Part shown: positions 44,603-56,172 of the stretch, piece by piece
Layout of the letters: every line of letters starts with the position of its first letter
How positions within the stretch are numbered: the stretch's first letter is position 1
Assembly (NCBI RefSeq): GCF_041514305.1
Contig: NZ_JBGMWH010000002.1
Span: 434,001-498,000 of the forward strand
DNA length: 64,000 bases
Source of the DNA: Salinarimonas chemoclinalis
GTDB lineage: Bacteria; Pseudomonadota; Alphaproteobacteria; Rhizobiales; Beijerinckiaceae
Direction: 5' to 3'
The notes under the pieces: generated by a model
Told to the model about the DNA's origin: nothing
The model's input: only the letters and a program-made list of their open reading frames with translations
The model's database searches: none
Position numbers and translations under genes: made by a program

Positions 44603-45385
44603 ATGACCATCGTCGTCGATGGGATCCGCTTCAACGTCCGCCTCGACGGTCCCGAGACCGCGCCGGTCCTGATGCTGTCGAACTCGCTGTCGTCGAACCT
44701 GACGATGTGGGAGCCTCAGATGGAGGCGCTCACCCGTCGCTGGCGGGTCCTACGCTACGACCAGCGTGGGCACGGCGCGACGCAGGTCTCGCCGCGGCCC
44801 TTCGCCGTCGACGACCTGGCGGACGACGCGGTCGGCATCCTCGACGCGCTGGGGATCGCCAAGGTTCATTTCTGCGGCGTGTCGATGGGCGGCATGACCG
44901 GCATGAGCCTGCTGCGCCGGCACCGCGCGCGCGTGGAGCGCGCCGTCCTGGCCAACACCGCAGCCCACATGGGTCCGCCCGACCTGTGGAACCAGCGCAT
45001 CCGCACGGTGCGCGCCGGCGGCATGGAGGCGGTCGTCGACGCCACGGTCGCGCGCTGGCTCACCGCCGGCTTCCGCGCCTCGGCACCGGAGGCCGTGGCC
45101 TCGATCCGTGCCATGATCCTCTCGACGCCGCCCGAGGGCTACGCCGCCTGCTGCGCCGCGATCCGCGACATGGACCAGCGCGAATCGATCCGCGCGATCA
45201 CGAGCCCGGTCCTGGTGATCATCGGCGCCCACGACCCGGCGACGACGCCCCAGGCCGGCGCCCTCGTCGAGGCCGCCATTGCCGGCGCCCGCGCCGTCAC
45301 GCTGGACGGTGCCCACCTCACCAATATCGAGCAGCCGGAGGCCTTCTCGACGGCCGTGGCCGATTTCCTCTCCGCCATGCCGTGA
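44603..45385 (+). CDS. 3-oxoadipate enol-lactonase-like hydrolase
   Basis: 260-aa alpha/beta hydrolase. The nucleophile elbow is GVSMGGMTGM, the oxyanion segment LMLSNSLSSNLTMW, the acid in GAHDPATTP, and the base in GAHLTNIEQP. NSLSSNLTMWEPQ and YDQRGHGAT are characteristic of PcaD. No other beta-ketoadipate pathway gene is close, so a different lactone or ester substrate is possible. GGAGAG precedes the ATG. Confidence 0.8.
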   Translation: MTIVVDGIRFNVRLDGPETAPVLMLSNSLSSNLTMWEPQMEALTRRWRVLRYDQRGHGATQVSPRPFAVDDLADDAVGILDALGIAKVHFCGVSMGGMTGMSLLRRHRARVERAVLANTAAHMGPPDLWNQRIRTVRAGGMEAVVDATVARWLTAGFRASAPEAVASIRAMILSTPPEGYAACCAAIRDMDQRESIRAITSPVLVIIGAHDPATTPQAGALVEAAIAGARAVTLDGAHLTNIEQPEAFSTAVADFLSAMP

Positions 45386-45415
45386 GCCGAGGCCACGGCG
45401 GGCTCTCGGCGCAGC

Positions 45416-45449
45416 GAAGTCCCGGCGGGCCGCGGCCCACCGGGACTTC
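45416..45449. terminator. Bidirectional terminator between convergent genes
   Basis: Sixteen-base arms GAAGTCCCGGCGGGCC (45416-45431) and GGCCCACCGGGACTTC (45434-45449) form a long stem with one mismatch. It lies in the 96-bp gap between the hydrolase and permease stops, ideally placed to stop both transcripts. Confidence 0.7.
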
Positions 45450-45481
45450 TCGGATGCGGCCGGTGCCGGCTCGCGCGGCCG

Positions 45482-46516
45482 TCAGGCCACCGCCTGGAAC
45501 AAGAGCCCGGCCACGATCGACCCCGTGAACGCGAAGCCGAGGTAGAGCGCGAAGACCGGCTTCTTCACGAGGGCGAAGACCGCGATCGCCGCGGGGATCG
45601 AGGAGACGCCGCCGGCGACCAGGAAGGCGAGGCCGGCACCCGGCGCCATGCCCTGCTCGACGAGGCCCGAGACGAGGGGGAGCGCCGCATAGCCGTTGAG
45701 GTAGGCCGGCACCCCGACGAGGGTTGCGATCACGATCGGCACGATCCCTTCGCCGCCCACGAGCGAGGCGACGGCATCCGCGGGGACCCAGGCGATCATC
45801 AGGCTCTCCAGCACGAAGGCGAGGGTGAGCCACTTGCCCAGGAACAGCGAGGTCTTGAGGGCCTCGCGGCCGAGCTTCTCGCGCCGCGCCTCCTCCCGCC
45901 AGACCGCCCAGACCGGCGGCTTGGGATTGCGCACCCGCGCGCCGCCGCAGCCGCCGTTGCCGACGCCCTCGCGCAGCGCGCCGTCCAGCGCGCCGGTGCG
46001 CGCCAGCGCCGCCGTGACGAAGCCGCCGAAGAGGCCGATCCCGATCGCCGCGAGCGTCTTGGCGATCGCGAACTCGAGCCCCAGCGCGCCGGTGGTCAGC
46101 GCGAACATCGCCGGGTCCATCAGCGGCGACGCGAGCCAGAAGGCCATCACCGGCGCGAGCGGGACGCCCATGGCGAGGAGCGCCGCGATGAGCGGGATCA
46201 CGCCGCACGAGCAGAACGGCGACAGCGCCCCGAGCAGCGCCGCGAGCACGACCATCACGGCGAGGCGGCCCTGGAAGGCCTTGGCGATCAGGTGATCGGC
46301 CCCGCTCGCCGCGGCATAGGCGGCGATGCCGACGGACAGGGCGAGCCAGGGCGCGACGCCGACGAGCGCCTGCGCCGTGAAGGCGAGGCTCGCGCCGGCC
46401 TGCCCGGGATCGGCGAGCGCGAGCGCCGCCAGGATGGCGAGGACGGCGAGGAAAACCCGGTCGACGGAGGCCGCCACGCCCCCCACCCGGCGCAGTCCGA
46501 CTGCGATCTGAGACAT
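45482..46516 (-). CDS. ArsP/DUF318-type permease
   Basis: 344-aa integral membrane protein with about eight helices in two halves. The family mark LSPFCSCGVIPLIAALLAMGVPLAPVMAFWLASPLMDPAMF is present, with a Cys-x-Cys pair; the second half repeats the pattern at YLNGYAALPLVSGLVEQGM. Family members include ArsP, which exports trivalent organoarsenicals. The ArsR-type gene just upstream and a shared operator-like motif fit this, but other substrates are possible. A Cys/Gly-rich cytoplasmic loop (GNGGCGG) precedes the second half. Confidence 0.82.
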   Translation of the reverse strand: MSQIAVGLRRVGGVAASVDRVFLAVLAILAALALADPGQAGASLAFTAQALVGVAPWLALSVGIAAYAAASGADHLIAKAFQGRLAVMVVLAALLGALSPFCSCGVIPLIAALLAMGVPLAPVMAFWLASPLMDPAMFALTTGALGLEFAIAKTLAAIGIGLFGGFVTAALARTGALDGALREGVGNGGCGGARVRNPKPPVWAVWREEARREKLGREALKTSLFLGKWLTLAFVLESLMIAWVPADAVASLVGGEGIVPIVIATLVGVPAYLNGYAALPLVSGLVEQGMAPGAGLAFLVAGGVSSIPAAIAVFALVKKPVFALYLGFAFTGSIVAGLLFQAVA

Positions 46517-46526
46517 GGCTACACTC

Positions 46527-46538
46527 CTAGCATTCTAG
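46527..46538 (-). promoter_or_regulatory. Candidate ArsR operator before the permease
   Basis: CTAGCATTCTAG lies in the 41-bp gap between the arsR and permease genes. It matches CTATGATTCTAG in front of arsR at 10 of 12 positions. Confidence 0.5.
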
Positions 46539-46557
46539 TTGTTTCGGGGCGAAAAAA

Positions 46558-46869
46558 TCAGGCCGCATCGCCGCGGGCGGAGGACACCCCGCGGCAGCAT
46601 TCCTCTTCGACGAAGGCGAAGACGCGACGCATCGCGTCCGTCCGCGCGTGGTTGATCACCTCGCGCCCCACCTTCTCCTGGGACACGAGCCCGGCGCGCA
46701 CGAGCGCGCCGAGATGGTGGGCGAGCGTCGAGGGCGGCGCGCCGACGAGGCGGCCGATCTCGCCGATGTTGAGTCCCTCCGGCTCCGCACGCACCAGGAG
46801 GCGGAAGATCTCGAGGCGCGCCTCGTGGCCGAGGGCCGTGAGCGCGAGGGCTGCGTCCGTACTGTTCAT
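46558..46869 (-). CDS. ArsR/SmtB-family repressor
   Basis: 103-aa winged-helix regulator: ALGHEARLEIFRLLVRAEPEGLNIGEIGRLVGAPPSTLAHHLGALVRAGLVSQEKVGREVINHA. The classical ELCVCDL arsenic site is replaced by LNIGEI, without cysteines. The only cysteines are a vicinal pair in EEECCRG near the C-terminus, which would be the sensing site if the protein binds arsenite or another thiophilic metal. The permease lies 41 bp downstream. Confidence 0.88.
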   Translation of the reverse strand: MNSTDAALALTALGHEARLEIFRLLVRAEPEGLNIGEIGRLVGAPPSTLAHHLGALVRAGLVSQEKVGREVINHARTDAMRRVFAFVEEECCRGVSSARGDAA

Positions 46870-46882
46870 GCTCGCACCATAC

Positions 46883-46894
46883 CTATGATTCTAG
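46883..46894 (-). promoter_or_regulatory. Candidate ArsR operator before arsR
   Basis: CTATGATTCTAG lies 13 bp upstream of the arsR ATG and resembles the 12-mer before the permease. Together they suggest autoregulation and co-regulation. Confidence 0.5.
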
Positions 46895-47005
46895 GGATGT
46901 CGAGTCTTTTCTCGCGAGGCGCGGCGCTTGGCGCGGCGGGCCTGCGGCCCTAGTCTCGGCCACTCGTCGTGTCGCCCCGCCTCCCCCGAACGGATCCCTC
47001 CCGCG

Positions 47006-49405
47006 ATGCCCGCCACCACCGACCCGCGCCTGCCTTACCTCGCCGCGCTCGAGAAGAAGCTGCTGTGGCTCTCCACCTGGACGATCCACAACGCCAACCA
47101 TCTGCGCGAGAGCGTGGACGGGCTGAAGGTCGGGGGGCACCAGGCCTCGTCCGCCTCGCTCGCGACGATCATGACGGCTCTCTACTTCGCCGCGCTGCGG
47201 CCGCAGGACCGGGTGGCGGTGAAGCCGCACGCGAGCCCGGTCTTCCACGCGATCCAGTATCTCCTCGGCAACCAGACCCGCGAGAAGCTCGAGCGCTTCC
47301 GCGGCTACAAGGGCGCGCAGTCCTACCCGTCCCGCACCAAGGACGGGGACGACGTCGACTTCTCCACCGGGTCGGTGGGGCTCGGCGTCGCGCAGACGCT
47401 GTTCGCCTCGCTGGCGCAGGACTACGTGCGCGCCCACGGCTGGGGCGGCGAGCGGCCGGAGGGACGCATGATCGCCCTCGTCGGCGACGCCGAGATGGAC
47501 GAAGGCAACATCTTCGAGGCGCTGCTCGAAGGCTGGAAGCAGGGCGTCCGCAATACCTGGTGGATCGTCGACTACAATCGCCAGAGCCTCGACGCCGTCA
47601 TCCGCGAGGGGCTCTACGCCCGCTTCGAGGCGCTCTTCCGCGCCTTCGGCTGGGACGTGGTGACGCTCAAGTACGGCTCTCTTCTGGAGGAGGCCTTCCG
47701 GGAGCCCGGCGGCGACCGCCTGCGCGCCTGGATCGACACCTGCCCGAACCAGCTCTATTCCGCGCTGACGTTCCAGGGCGGCGCGGCCTGGCGCAAGCGC
47801 CTGATGGACGATCTCGGCGACCAGGGCGACGTCACCGCGCTGATCGAGCGGCGCGACGACGCCGCGCTCGGCCGGCTGATGACGAACCTCGCCGGCCACG
47901 ACCTGCCGACGCTGCTCGAGGCCTTCGAAGGCATCGACCACGACCGGCCGGTCGTGTTCATCGCGTACACGATCAAGGGCTTCGGCCTGCCGCTCGCCGG
48001 CCACAAGGACAACCACGCCGGCCTCCTCACGCCCAAGCAGATGGAGGGCTTCCAGGGGCAGATGCACGTGCGGCCGGGGCGCGAGTGGGAGCCTTTCGAG
48101 GGGCTCGACATCCCCGAGGCCGAGTTGCGCGACTTCCTCGCGCGCGTGCCCTTCGCGGCGCAGGGCCGGCGCCGCCTCTCCGCGCCCGCGATCCCGGTGC
48201 CCGAGACCCTCGCCGCCCCGCGCCAGGAGACGCTGTCGACCCAGGCCGGCTTCGGGCTCGTCCTCAACGAGCTCGCCCGCTCGGACGGGCCGCTCGCGAG
48301 GCGCATCGTCACGACGTCGCCGGACGTGACCGTCTCGACCAACCTCGGCCCCTGGGTGAACCGCCGCGGGCTCTTCGCCCGCGAGGCGCTCGCCGACACG
48401 TTCAAGGCCGAGCGCATCCCCTCGACCTTCACCTGGGATTACGGGCCGGGCGGCCAGCACATCGAGCTCGGCATCGCGGAGATGAACCTGTTCATCCTGC
48501 TCTCCGCATTGGGGCTGTCGCACTCGCTGTTCGGCGAGCGGCTGATCCCGGTGGGCACGCTCTACGACCCGTTCATCGCACGGGGCCTCGATGCGCTCAA
48601 CTACGCCTGCTACCAGGACGCCCGCTTCATCCTGGCCGCGACGCCGTCGGGCGTGACGCTGGCACCGGAGGGCGGCGCGCACCAGTCGATCTCCTCGCCG
48701 CTGATCGGGCTCGCCCAGGACGGGCTCGCCTCCTTCGAGCCGGCCTTCGTCGACGAACTCGCCGAGATCCTGCGCTTCGCCTTCGCCTACGTGCAGCGCG
48801 ACGGCGACGCCGAGCCGGACGAGCGCACCTGGCTGCGCGACGCGACCGGCGGCTCCGTCTACCTGCGGCTCACCACCCGCGCCATCGAACAGCCGCGGCG
48901 CGCGATGACGCCGGCGCTGGCGCAGGGCATCGTCGACGGCGCCTACTGGCTGCGCGAGCCCGGCCCGAACGCGCAGATCGTCGTCGCCTACGCGGGCGCG
49001 ATCGCGCCGGAGGCGATCGAGGCGGTCGGGCTGATGGCGGAGGACCGCCGCGACGTCGGCCTTCTCGCCGTGACGTCGGCGGACCGTCTCAACGCGGGCT
49101 GGACGGCGGCGCAGCGCGCCCGCGAGGCCGGGCAGGTACACGCCCGCGCGCACATCGAGCGCCTGATGGAGGCAGTGCCGGCGCATTGCGGGCTCGTCAC
49201 CGTGCTCGACGGCCACCCGGCGACGCTCGCCTGGCTCGGTGCCGTGGCGGGCCACCGCACGCGCTCGCTCGGCGTCGAGCATTTCGGCCAGACGGGGACC
49301 CTCGCCGACCTCTACCGCCACTACGGCATCGACGCGCAGGGCATCGTCCAGGCCGCGCAGGCGATCGCGCCGGGACGCCCCATCCGGCACCTCAAGGCGA
49401 TCTGA
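47006..49405 (+). CDS. Pyruvate dehydrogenase E1-like (AceE/transketolase family) enzyme
   Basis: 799-aa thiamine-diphosphate enzyme of the homodimeric AceE type. The cofactor motif is GDAEMDEGN with VDYNRQSLD about 27 residues later. Other landmarks: STWTIHNANHLRES, VGGHQASSASL, SVGLGVAQTLF, FTWDYGPGGQHIELGIAEMNLFILLSALGLSH. E. coli AceE has 887 residues, so this copy is shorter. No E2 or E3 gene is near and no lipoyl domain is present. It may act as an orphan E1 or a transketolase-like enzyme; the acceptor is unclear. Start ATG at 47006. Confidence 0.85.
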   Translation: MPATTDPRLPYLAALEKKLLWLSTWTIHNANHLRESVDGLKVGGHQASSASLATIMTALYFAALRPQDRVAVKPHASPVFHAIQYLLGNQTREKLERFRGYKGAQSYPSRTKDGDDVDFSTGSVGLGVAQTLFASLAQDYVRAHGWGGERPEGRMIALVGDAEMDEGNIFEALLEGWKQGVRNTWWIVDYNRQSLDAVIREGLYARFEALFRAFGWDVVTLKYGSLLEEAFREPGGDRLRAWIDTCPNQLYSALTFQGGAAWRKRLMDDLGDQGDVTALIERRDDAALGRLMTNLAGHDLPTLLEAFEGIDHDRPVVFIAYTIKGFGLPLAGHKDNHAGLLTPKQMEGFQGQMHVRPGREWEPFEGLDIPEAELRDFLARVPFAAQGRRRLSAPAIPVPETLAAPRQETLSTQAGFGLVLNELARSDGPLARRIVTTSPDVTVSTNLGPWVNRRGLFAREALADTFKAERIPSTFTWDYGPGGQHIELGIAEMNLFILLSALGLSHSLFGERLIPVGTLYDPFIARGLDALNYACYQDARFILAATPSGVTLAPEGGAHQSISSPLIGLAQDGLASFEPAFVDELAEILRFAFAYVQRDGDAEPDERTWLRDATGGSVYLRLTTRAIEQPRRAMTPALAQGIVDGAYWLREPGPNAQIVVAYAGAIAPEAIEAVGLMAEDRRDVGLLAVTSADRLNAGWTAAQRAREAGQVHARAHIERLMEAVPAHCGLVTVLDGHPATLAWLGAVAGHRTRSLGVEHFGQTGTLADLYRHYGIDAQGIVQAAQAIAPGRPIRHLKAI

Positions 49406-49468
49406 GGGGCCCGGCGCCGCGCCCTGGCGAAGATCTATTTTCGGTCGTATCCTCGCCCCCGTTGCGCA

Positions 49469-49477
49469 GGGGGGGGG
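49469..49477 (+). repeat. Nine-G homopolymer at the ribosome site of the EEP gene
   Basis: Nine consecutive G lie five bases before the ATG at 49483, where the Shine-Dalgarno sequence should be. Such tracts are prone to slippage, which would change ribosome-site strength or spacing. Confidence 0.7.
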
Positions 49478-49482
49478 CGGCG

Positions 49483-50622
49483 ATGGACAGCTTCAAGATC
49501 ACGACCTGGAACATCGAGCACGCGGACAAGCTGCTGAGCGCCGCCGAGGACCCGGACGATCGCACGCGCGATCGTGCCCGAGTCCGGCTGGAGGCGGTCG
49601 CCGCCGAGATCGCGGCGCTCGAGGCCGACGTCCTCCTCGTCTGCGAAGGACCGTCGGGGGAAGCGCGGGCGACGGAGTTCTTCGCGCGCGTCGCGCCCGG
49701 CTACCGTCTCCTCGTGCGCGGCGTGGACGATCGCGACGCCTACGGCATGCGCGGGAACGCCGCCAGCGGTGCCCAATGGCTGTGGAGCCTCGTCCGCGGC
49801 GACGGGTTCGACGCCCAGCTGCTCCATCTGGACCGCTGGCGCACGCTGACCGAGCGCGCCTCGAGCGGAGAGCACCAGGGCGGCCGCTGGACGGTGTCCC
49901 TGCCGCGGTACGTCGGCGCCGACACGCGCGCCGCCGAGCGGCTGGAGTTCGACATCGTCCGCAACCACCAGCACTGGCGACACCCTCAGGTGGTTCAGAT
50001 GACCATCGGCGGTCAGCTCATCGAGGTCGTGAACTGCCATCTCAAGAGCAAGTACAACCGGGCTCGAAGCAGGGGCGATCCGGCGTCGTCGGACTTCTTC
50101 GAGACGAATCCGGCGCTCGTCGCCGCGCTGATCGAGGCGCGGGTCAAGCTCAGCACCGAGTGCGCCGACATCCGATACTACATCGACGCGCGCTTCGCCG
50201 AGGACGCCGACGCCGCGATCATCGTGGCCGGCGACCTGAACGACGGACCGGGAAAGGAGCTCGTCGAGCGCCGGTTCCTCTACCACGACCTGATCGGCGT
50301 CCTGCAGGGGGACGTCTTCTTCGCGCGGCGCTTCCTGAACCACGCCCTGTTCGATGCGCCCGACAGCGAGCGCTGGAGCGTCCACTTCCGGGATCGGCTC
50401 GACCCCGCCCGCAACCCTCACATCCTGCTCGATCACATCCTGTTCACGCAGTCGCTGACCACGAGCCATCTCGGCCGGAAGGCCCGCTACGTCGCCCGCG
50501 CGGGTGGCGGCCGCGCGGAGCATCAGGTCCACCATCGGGTCGCGTCGAGCTTCCCGCGCTGGGCCTCGACGTCCGACCACACGCCCGTGTCGATGATCTT
50601 CGATCGCCGCCGCGAGGCGTAG
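49483..50622 (+). CDS. Endonuclease/exonuclease/phosphatase-family protein
   Basis: 379-aa EEP-fold protein. Motifs in order: ITTWNIEH, VLLVCEG (metal-binding Glu), VVNCHLKSKYN, VAGDLNDGPGKEL, ILLDHILFTQS, TSDHTPVSM. No signal peptide is visible. DNase, phosphatase or phospholipase activity are all possible in this fold. A G9 tract overlaps its ribosome site. Confidence 0.85.
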   Translation: MDSFKITTWNIEHADKLLSAAEDPDDRTRDRARVRLEAVAAEIAALEADVLLVCEGPSGEARATEFFARVAPGYRLLVRGVDDRDAYGMRGNAASGAQWLWSLVRGDGFDAQLLHLDRWRTLTERASSGEHQGGRWTVSLPRYVGADTRAAERLEFDIVRNHQHWRHPQVVQMTIGGQLIEVVNCHLKSKYNRARSRGDPASSDFFETNPALVAALIEARVKLSTECADIRYYIDARFAEDADAAIIVAGDLNDGPGKELVERRFLYHDLIGVLQGDVFFARRFLNHALFDAPDSERWSVHFRDRLDPARNPHILLDHILFTQSLTTSHLGRKARYVARAGGGRAEHQVHHRVASSFPRWASTSDHTPVSMIFDRRREA

Positions 50623-50633
50623 CGGCCTCGCAC

Positions 50634-52082
<1,449 letters not shown>

Positions 52083-52114
52083 GTGAGGCACTCTCGGGGG
52101 CTGTCGGATACGCG

Positions 52115-53205
52115 TTACGAGCCGCGGCCGTCCTCGGCCGCGTGCATGGGCAGGAGCATGCGGAACGTGGTCTTGCGCGGCGCGGGATCGCATTCGACGA
52201 TCCCGCCGTGGTCGCCCACGATCTTCGCCACCAATGCAAGCCCCAGGCCAGAGCCGTTGGCCTTGGTGGTGACGAAGGGGTCGAACAGGTCGGGAACGAG
52301 TTCCGGAGGGATGCCGGGGCCGTTGTCGCGAACGGCGATCTCGATCGGCAGCGAGACGCGCTCCGCCGAGCCCGGGATCGCGAGGCGCACGCCCGTTCGG
52401 AAGGCGGTGGAGAGCACGATCTCGCCCTCGAGCGCGTCCGGCCCGATCGCCTCGGCGGCGTTCTTGACGAGATTGAGCACGACCTGGACGAGCTGGTCGC
52501 GGTTGGCGAGCACGTGGGGAATCGAGGGGTCGTAGCTCTCGACGATGCGCAGGTGGCGCGCGAAGCCCGTCTGGGCGAGGCGCTTGACGTGATCGAGCAC
52601 GCTGTGGACGTTGACCGGCACGCGCTCCACGGGGCGCTGCTCGCCGAACAGCTCGACGCGCTCCACGAGCTTCACGATCCGGTCCGCCTCGTCGCAGATG
52701 AGCCGCGTGAGGACGCGGTCCTCGTCGGCGGCGGACTGCTCCAAAAGCTGGGCCGCGCCGCGGATGCCCGAGAGCGGATTCTTGATCTCGTGGGCGAGCA
52801 TGGCGCCGAGCGCGGTCACGGAGCGCGCCGCGGTGCGGTGGGTGAGCTGGCGGTTCATCTTGTCGGCGATGGTCCGCTCCTGGATCATCACCACCACGGT
52901 CTGCGGGTCCTCCGGCATCGGCGAGGCGATCACGTCGACGATGCGCTCCACGCCGAGCCGCGGGCCGCCGATGTCGACCCGGTACTCGCTCACCGACACG
53001 CCGCGGCGGCGGACCTCCTCGATCAGGCTCAGAACCGGGGAGCCGAAGGGCATGAAGTCGCTCAGCTTCTGGCGGCGCAGCACCCGCTGGCTCGCCTCCA
53101 GGAAGCTCTCCGCGGCGGCGTTCGCATTGAGGATGACGTGGTCCGGCCCGACCGTGAGAACCGGCAGCGGCAGGGCGTTCAACACCGCGTCGGTGGTCGG
53201 CGTCT

Positions 53206-53209
<4 letters not shown>
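52115..53209 (-). CDS. ntrB: Nitrogen regulation sensor kinase NtrB
   Basis: 364-aa cytoplasmic histidine kinase without membrane helices. An N-terminal PAS domain (NALPLPVLTVGPDHVILNAN) is followed by the H-box MLAHEIKNPLSGIRGAAQLL with His140, an N-box NLVKNAAEAIG, and G-boxes DNGPGIP and GSGLGLALV. PII protein controls it by nitrogen status in the known system. Overlaps dusB by ATGA. Confidence 0.96.
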
Positions 53210-54258
<1,049 letters not shown>

Positions 54259-54394
54259 TATGCCCAACAATTAGCCAAGCCTGTGAAATTGGCAAGTCCC
54301 GTGCGCGCGCCCTCGCGGTCCGCGCGGGCGTTTGCCTCCGGAGGCGGCATTCTCTATCACCACATTCGTGTGACAGCCCGACCAGGAACGACCC

Positions 54395-55609
54395 TTGTCC
54401 ACCGTGCCCCGGCCCGCAGAGCCACGCATAGCCGCCCTCGTCGTCGCCGCGGGCCGCGGCGCGCGTGCCGGCGCGGGCGATCCCAAGCAATACCGCCTCG
54501 TCGGCGGCGCGAGCGTCCTCGGCCGCGTCCTCGCCGTGTTCGGCGCGCACGCGGCGATCGACCGCATCCTCGTCGTCACCCACCCGGACGACGGAGACTT
54601 CTACGCCCGTGTCGTCGCCGGCCTCGATCCGGGCGCGCGCGCGAAGCTGGTCTCGCCGGTGCCCGGCGGCGCCACGCGTCAGGCCTCCGTCGCGCGCGGG
54701 CTCGCGCGGCTGGAGGAGGTGGGCGCTCCCGAGATCGTGCTCGTCCACGACGCGGCACGGCCGTTCCTCTCCCACGCTCTGATCGACGGCGCCGTCGCCG
54801 CGACGCGGGCCTCCGGCGCGGCGATTCCCGGCGTCGCCGTCGTCGACACCGTCAAGCGCGTCGACGAGGCGGGCCGGGTCGTCGAGACGCCGCCGCGGGC
54901 GAGCCTGCGGGCCGTGCAGACGCCCCAGGGCTTCCGCTTCGCCGCGCTCATCGAGGTCCACCGCGCCGCGTCGCGCGCGGGCCGCGACGATTTCACGGAC
55001 GACGGCGCGTTGATGGAATGGGCGGGCCATCCCGTCACCGTGTTCGAGGGCGAGGCGGGCAACATCAAGCTCACCCGCCCCGAGGATTTCGCCGCCGTGG
55101 GCGGCGGGGAGGCGCGCATGATCACTCGTCTCGGCACCGGTTTCGACGTCCACGCCTTCGCCGAGGGGGACCACGTCTGGCTCGGCGGCGTGCGCATCCC
55201 GCACGAGCGCGGCGTGCTCGCTCATTCGGACGGCGACGTCGTGCTCCACGCGCTCACCGACGCGCTGCTGGGTGCGCTGACGGAGGGAGACATCGGCACG
55301 CATTTCCCGCCCTCCGACCCGAAGTGGAAGAGCGCCTCCTCGGACCGCTTCCTCGCTTTCGCCGCGGAGCGCGTGCGGGCCCGTGGAGGCGTGATCGACC
55401 TCCTCGACGCGACCATCCTCGCGGAGGCCCCCAAGGTCGGCCCGCATCGCGAGGCGATGCGCGAGGCGATCGCGCGCGCCGCTGACATCCCCGTGTCGCG
55501 TGTCTCGATCAAGGCGACGACGACCGAGCGTCTCGGCTTCACCGGCCGGCGCGAGGGCATCGCCGCCCAGGCGGCGGCCACCATCCGGCTGCCGGAGGAC
55601 GACGCGTGA
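54395..55609 (+). CDS. ispDF: Bifunctional IspD-IspF enzyme of isoprenoid synthesis
   Basis: 404-aa fusion. Residues 1-235 are IspD (MEP cytidylyltransferase: VVAAGRGARAGAGDPKQYRLVGG, VHDAARPFLSHALID, FTDDGALMEWAG). From residue 242 it is IspF (MECDP synthase: TGFDVHAFAEGDHVWLGG, HSDGDVVLHALTDALLGA, ATTTERLGFTGRREGIAAQA). It starts at TTG 54395 with AGGAACGA upstream; GTG at 54404 is also possible. This fusion is typical of alphaproteobacteria. Confidence 0.95.
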   Translation: MSTVPRPAEPRIAALVVAAGRGARAGAGDPKQYRLVGGASVLGRVLAVFGAHAAIDRILVVTHPDDGDFYARVVAGLDPGARAKLVSPVPGGATRQASVARGLARLEEVGAPEIVLVHDAARPFLSHALIDGAVAATRASGAAIPGVAVVDTVKRVDEAGRVVETPPRASLRAVQTPQGFRFAALIEVHRAASRAGRDDFTDDGALMEWAGHPVTVFEGEAGNIKLTRPEDFAAVGGGEARMITRLGTGFDVHAFAEGDHVWLGGVRIPHERGVLAHSDGDVVLHALTDALLGALTEGDIGTHFPPSDPKWKSASSDRFLAFAAERVRARGGVIDLLDATILAEAPKVGPHREAMREAIARAADIPVSRVSIKATTTERLGFTGRREGIAAQAAATIRLPEDDA

Positions 55610-56172
55610 TCTTCCCCGACGAATTGCGCGCCCGCGCGACCGCGCTCCTCGACGCCTATCGCGAGGCGGGCCTGCGGATCGTCACCGCCGAAAGCTGCAC
55701 CGGCGGGCTCGTCGCGGGCCTGCTGACCGACATCGCCGGCTCGTCCTCCGTGGTCGAGCGGGGCTTCGTCACCTACTCGAACGAGGCCAAGAGCGACTGC
55801 CTCGGCGTGCCACCGGCGATCCTCGCCGCCCACGGCGCGGTGAGCGAGGCGACCGCCCGCGCCATGGCGGTGGGTGCGCTCGGGGCGTCGCGCGCCGACG
55901 TGTCGATCGCCGTCACGGGGATCGCCGGCCCGGGCGGCGGCTCGGCCGACAAGCCCGTCGGCCTCGTCCACCTCGCCTGCGCCCGGCGCGGCGGGGCGGT
56001 GCGGCACCTGGAGATGCGCTACGGCGACCTCGGGCGCTCGATGGTGCGGCTGCGGACGGTGGCGGACGCGCTGGGGCTGCTGGAGGGGGCGGTGCAACCC
56101 GATCCGGCGGCGATGCGATCGGTCACCCCGGGTCGCGAAGCGGGCCCGGGGCCTAGAACCGCAGGGGTGTGA
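55606..56172 (+). CDS. pncC: NMN amidohydrolase (CinA C-terminal domain)
   Basis: 188-aa stand-alone CinA C-terminal protein that deamidates nicotinamide mononucleotide in NAD recycling. VTAESCTGGLVAGLLTDIAGSSSVVERGFVTYSNEAK and ITGIAGPGGGSADKPVGLV are diagnostic. The last 17 or so residues (SVTPGREAGPGPRTAGV) are not family sequence; they are encoded by the left arm of a palindromic repeat at 56121-56160. It overlaps the ispDF stop by ATGA-type coupling (GTGATC). Confidence 0.9.
   Translation: MIFPDELRARATALLDAYREAGLRIVTAESCTGGLVAGLLTDIAGSSSVVERGFVTYSNEAKSDCLGVPPAILAAHGAVSEATARAMAVGALGASRADVSIAVTGIAGPGGGSADKPVGLVHLACARRGGAVRHLEMRYGDLGRSMVRLRTVADALGLLEGAVQPDPAAMRSVTPGREAGPGPRTAGV

Noticed and set aside
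46928..47005. Longer N-terminus for the AceE-like protein
   Set aside because: The added residues (MARRACGPSLGH...) have no family similarity and would begin in the arsR promoter region.
54259..54270. TTG start four codons upstream for dusB
   Set aside because: The ATG at 54258 is a better start codon. The extra residues have no support.
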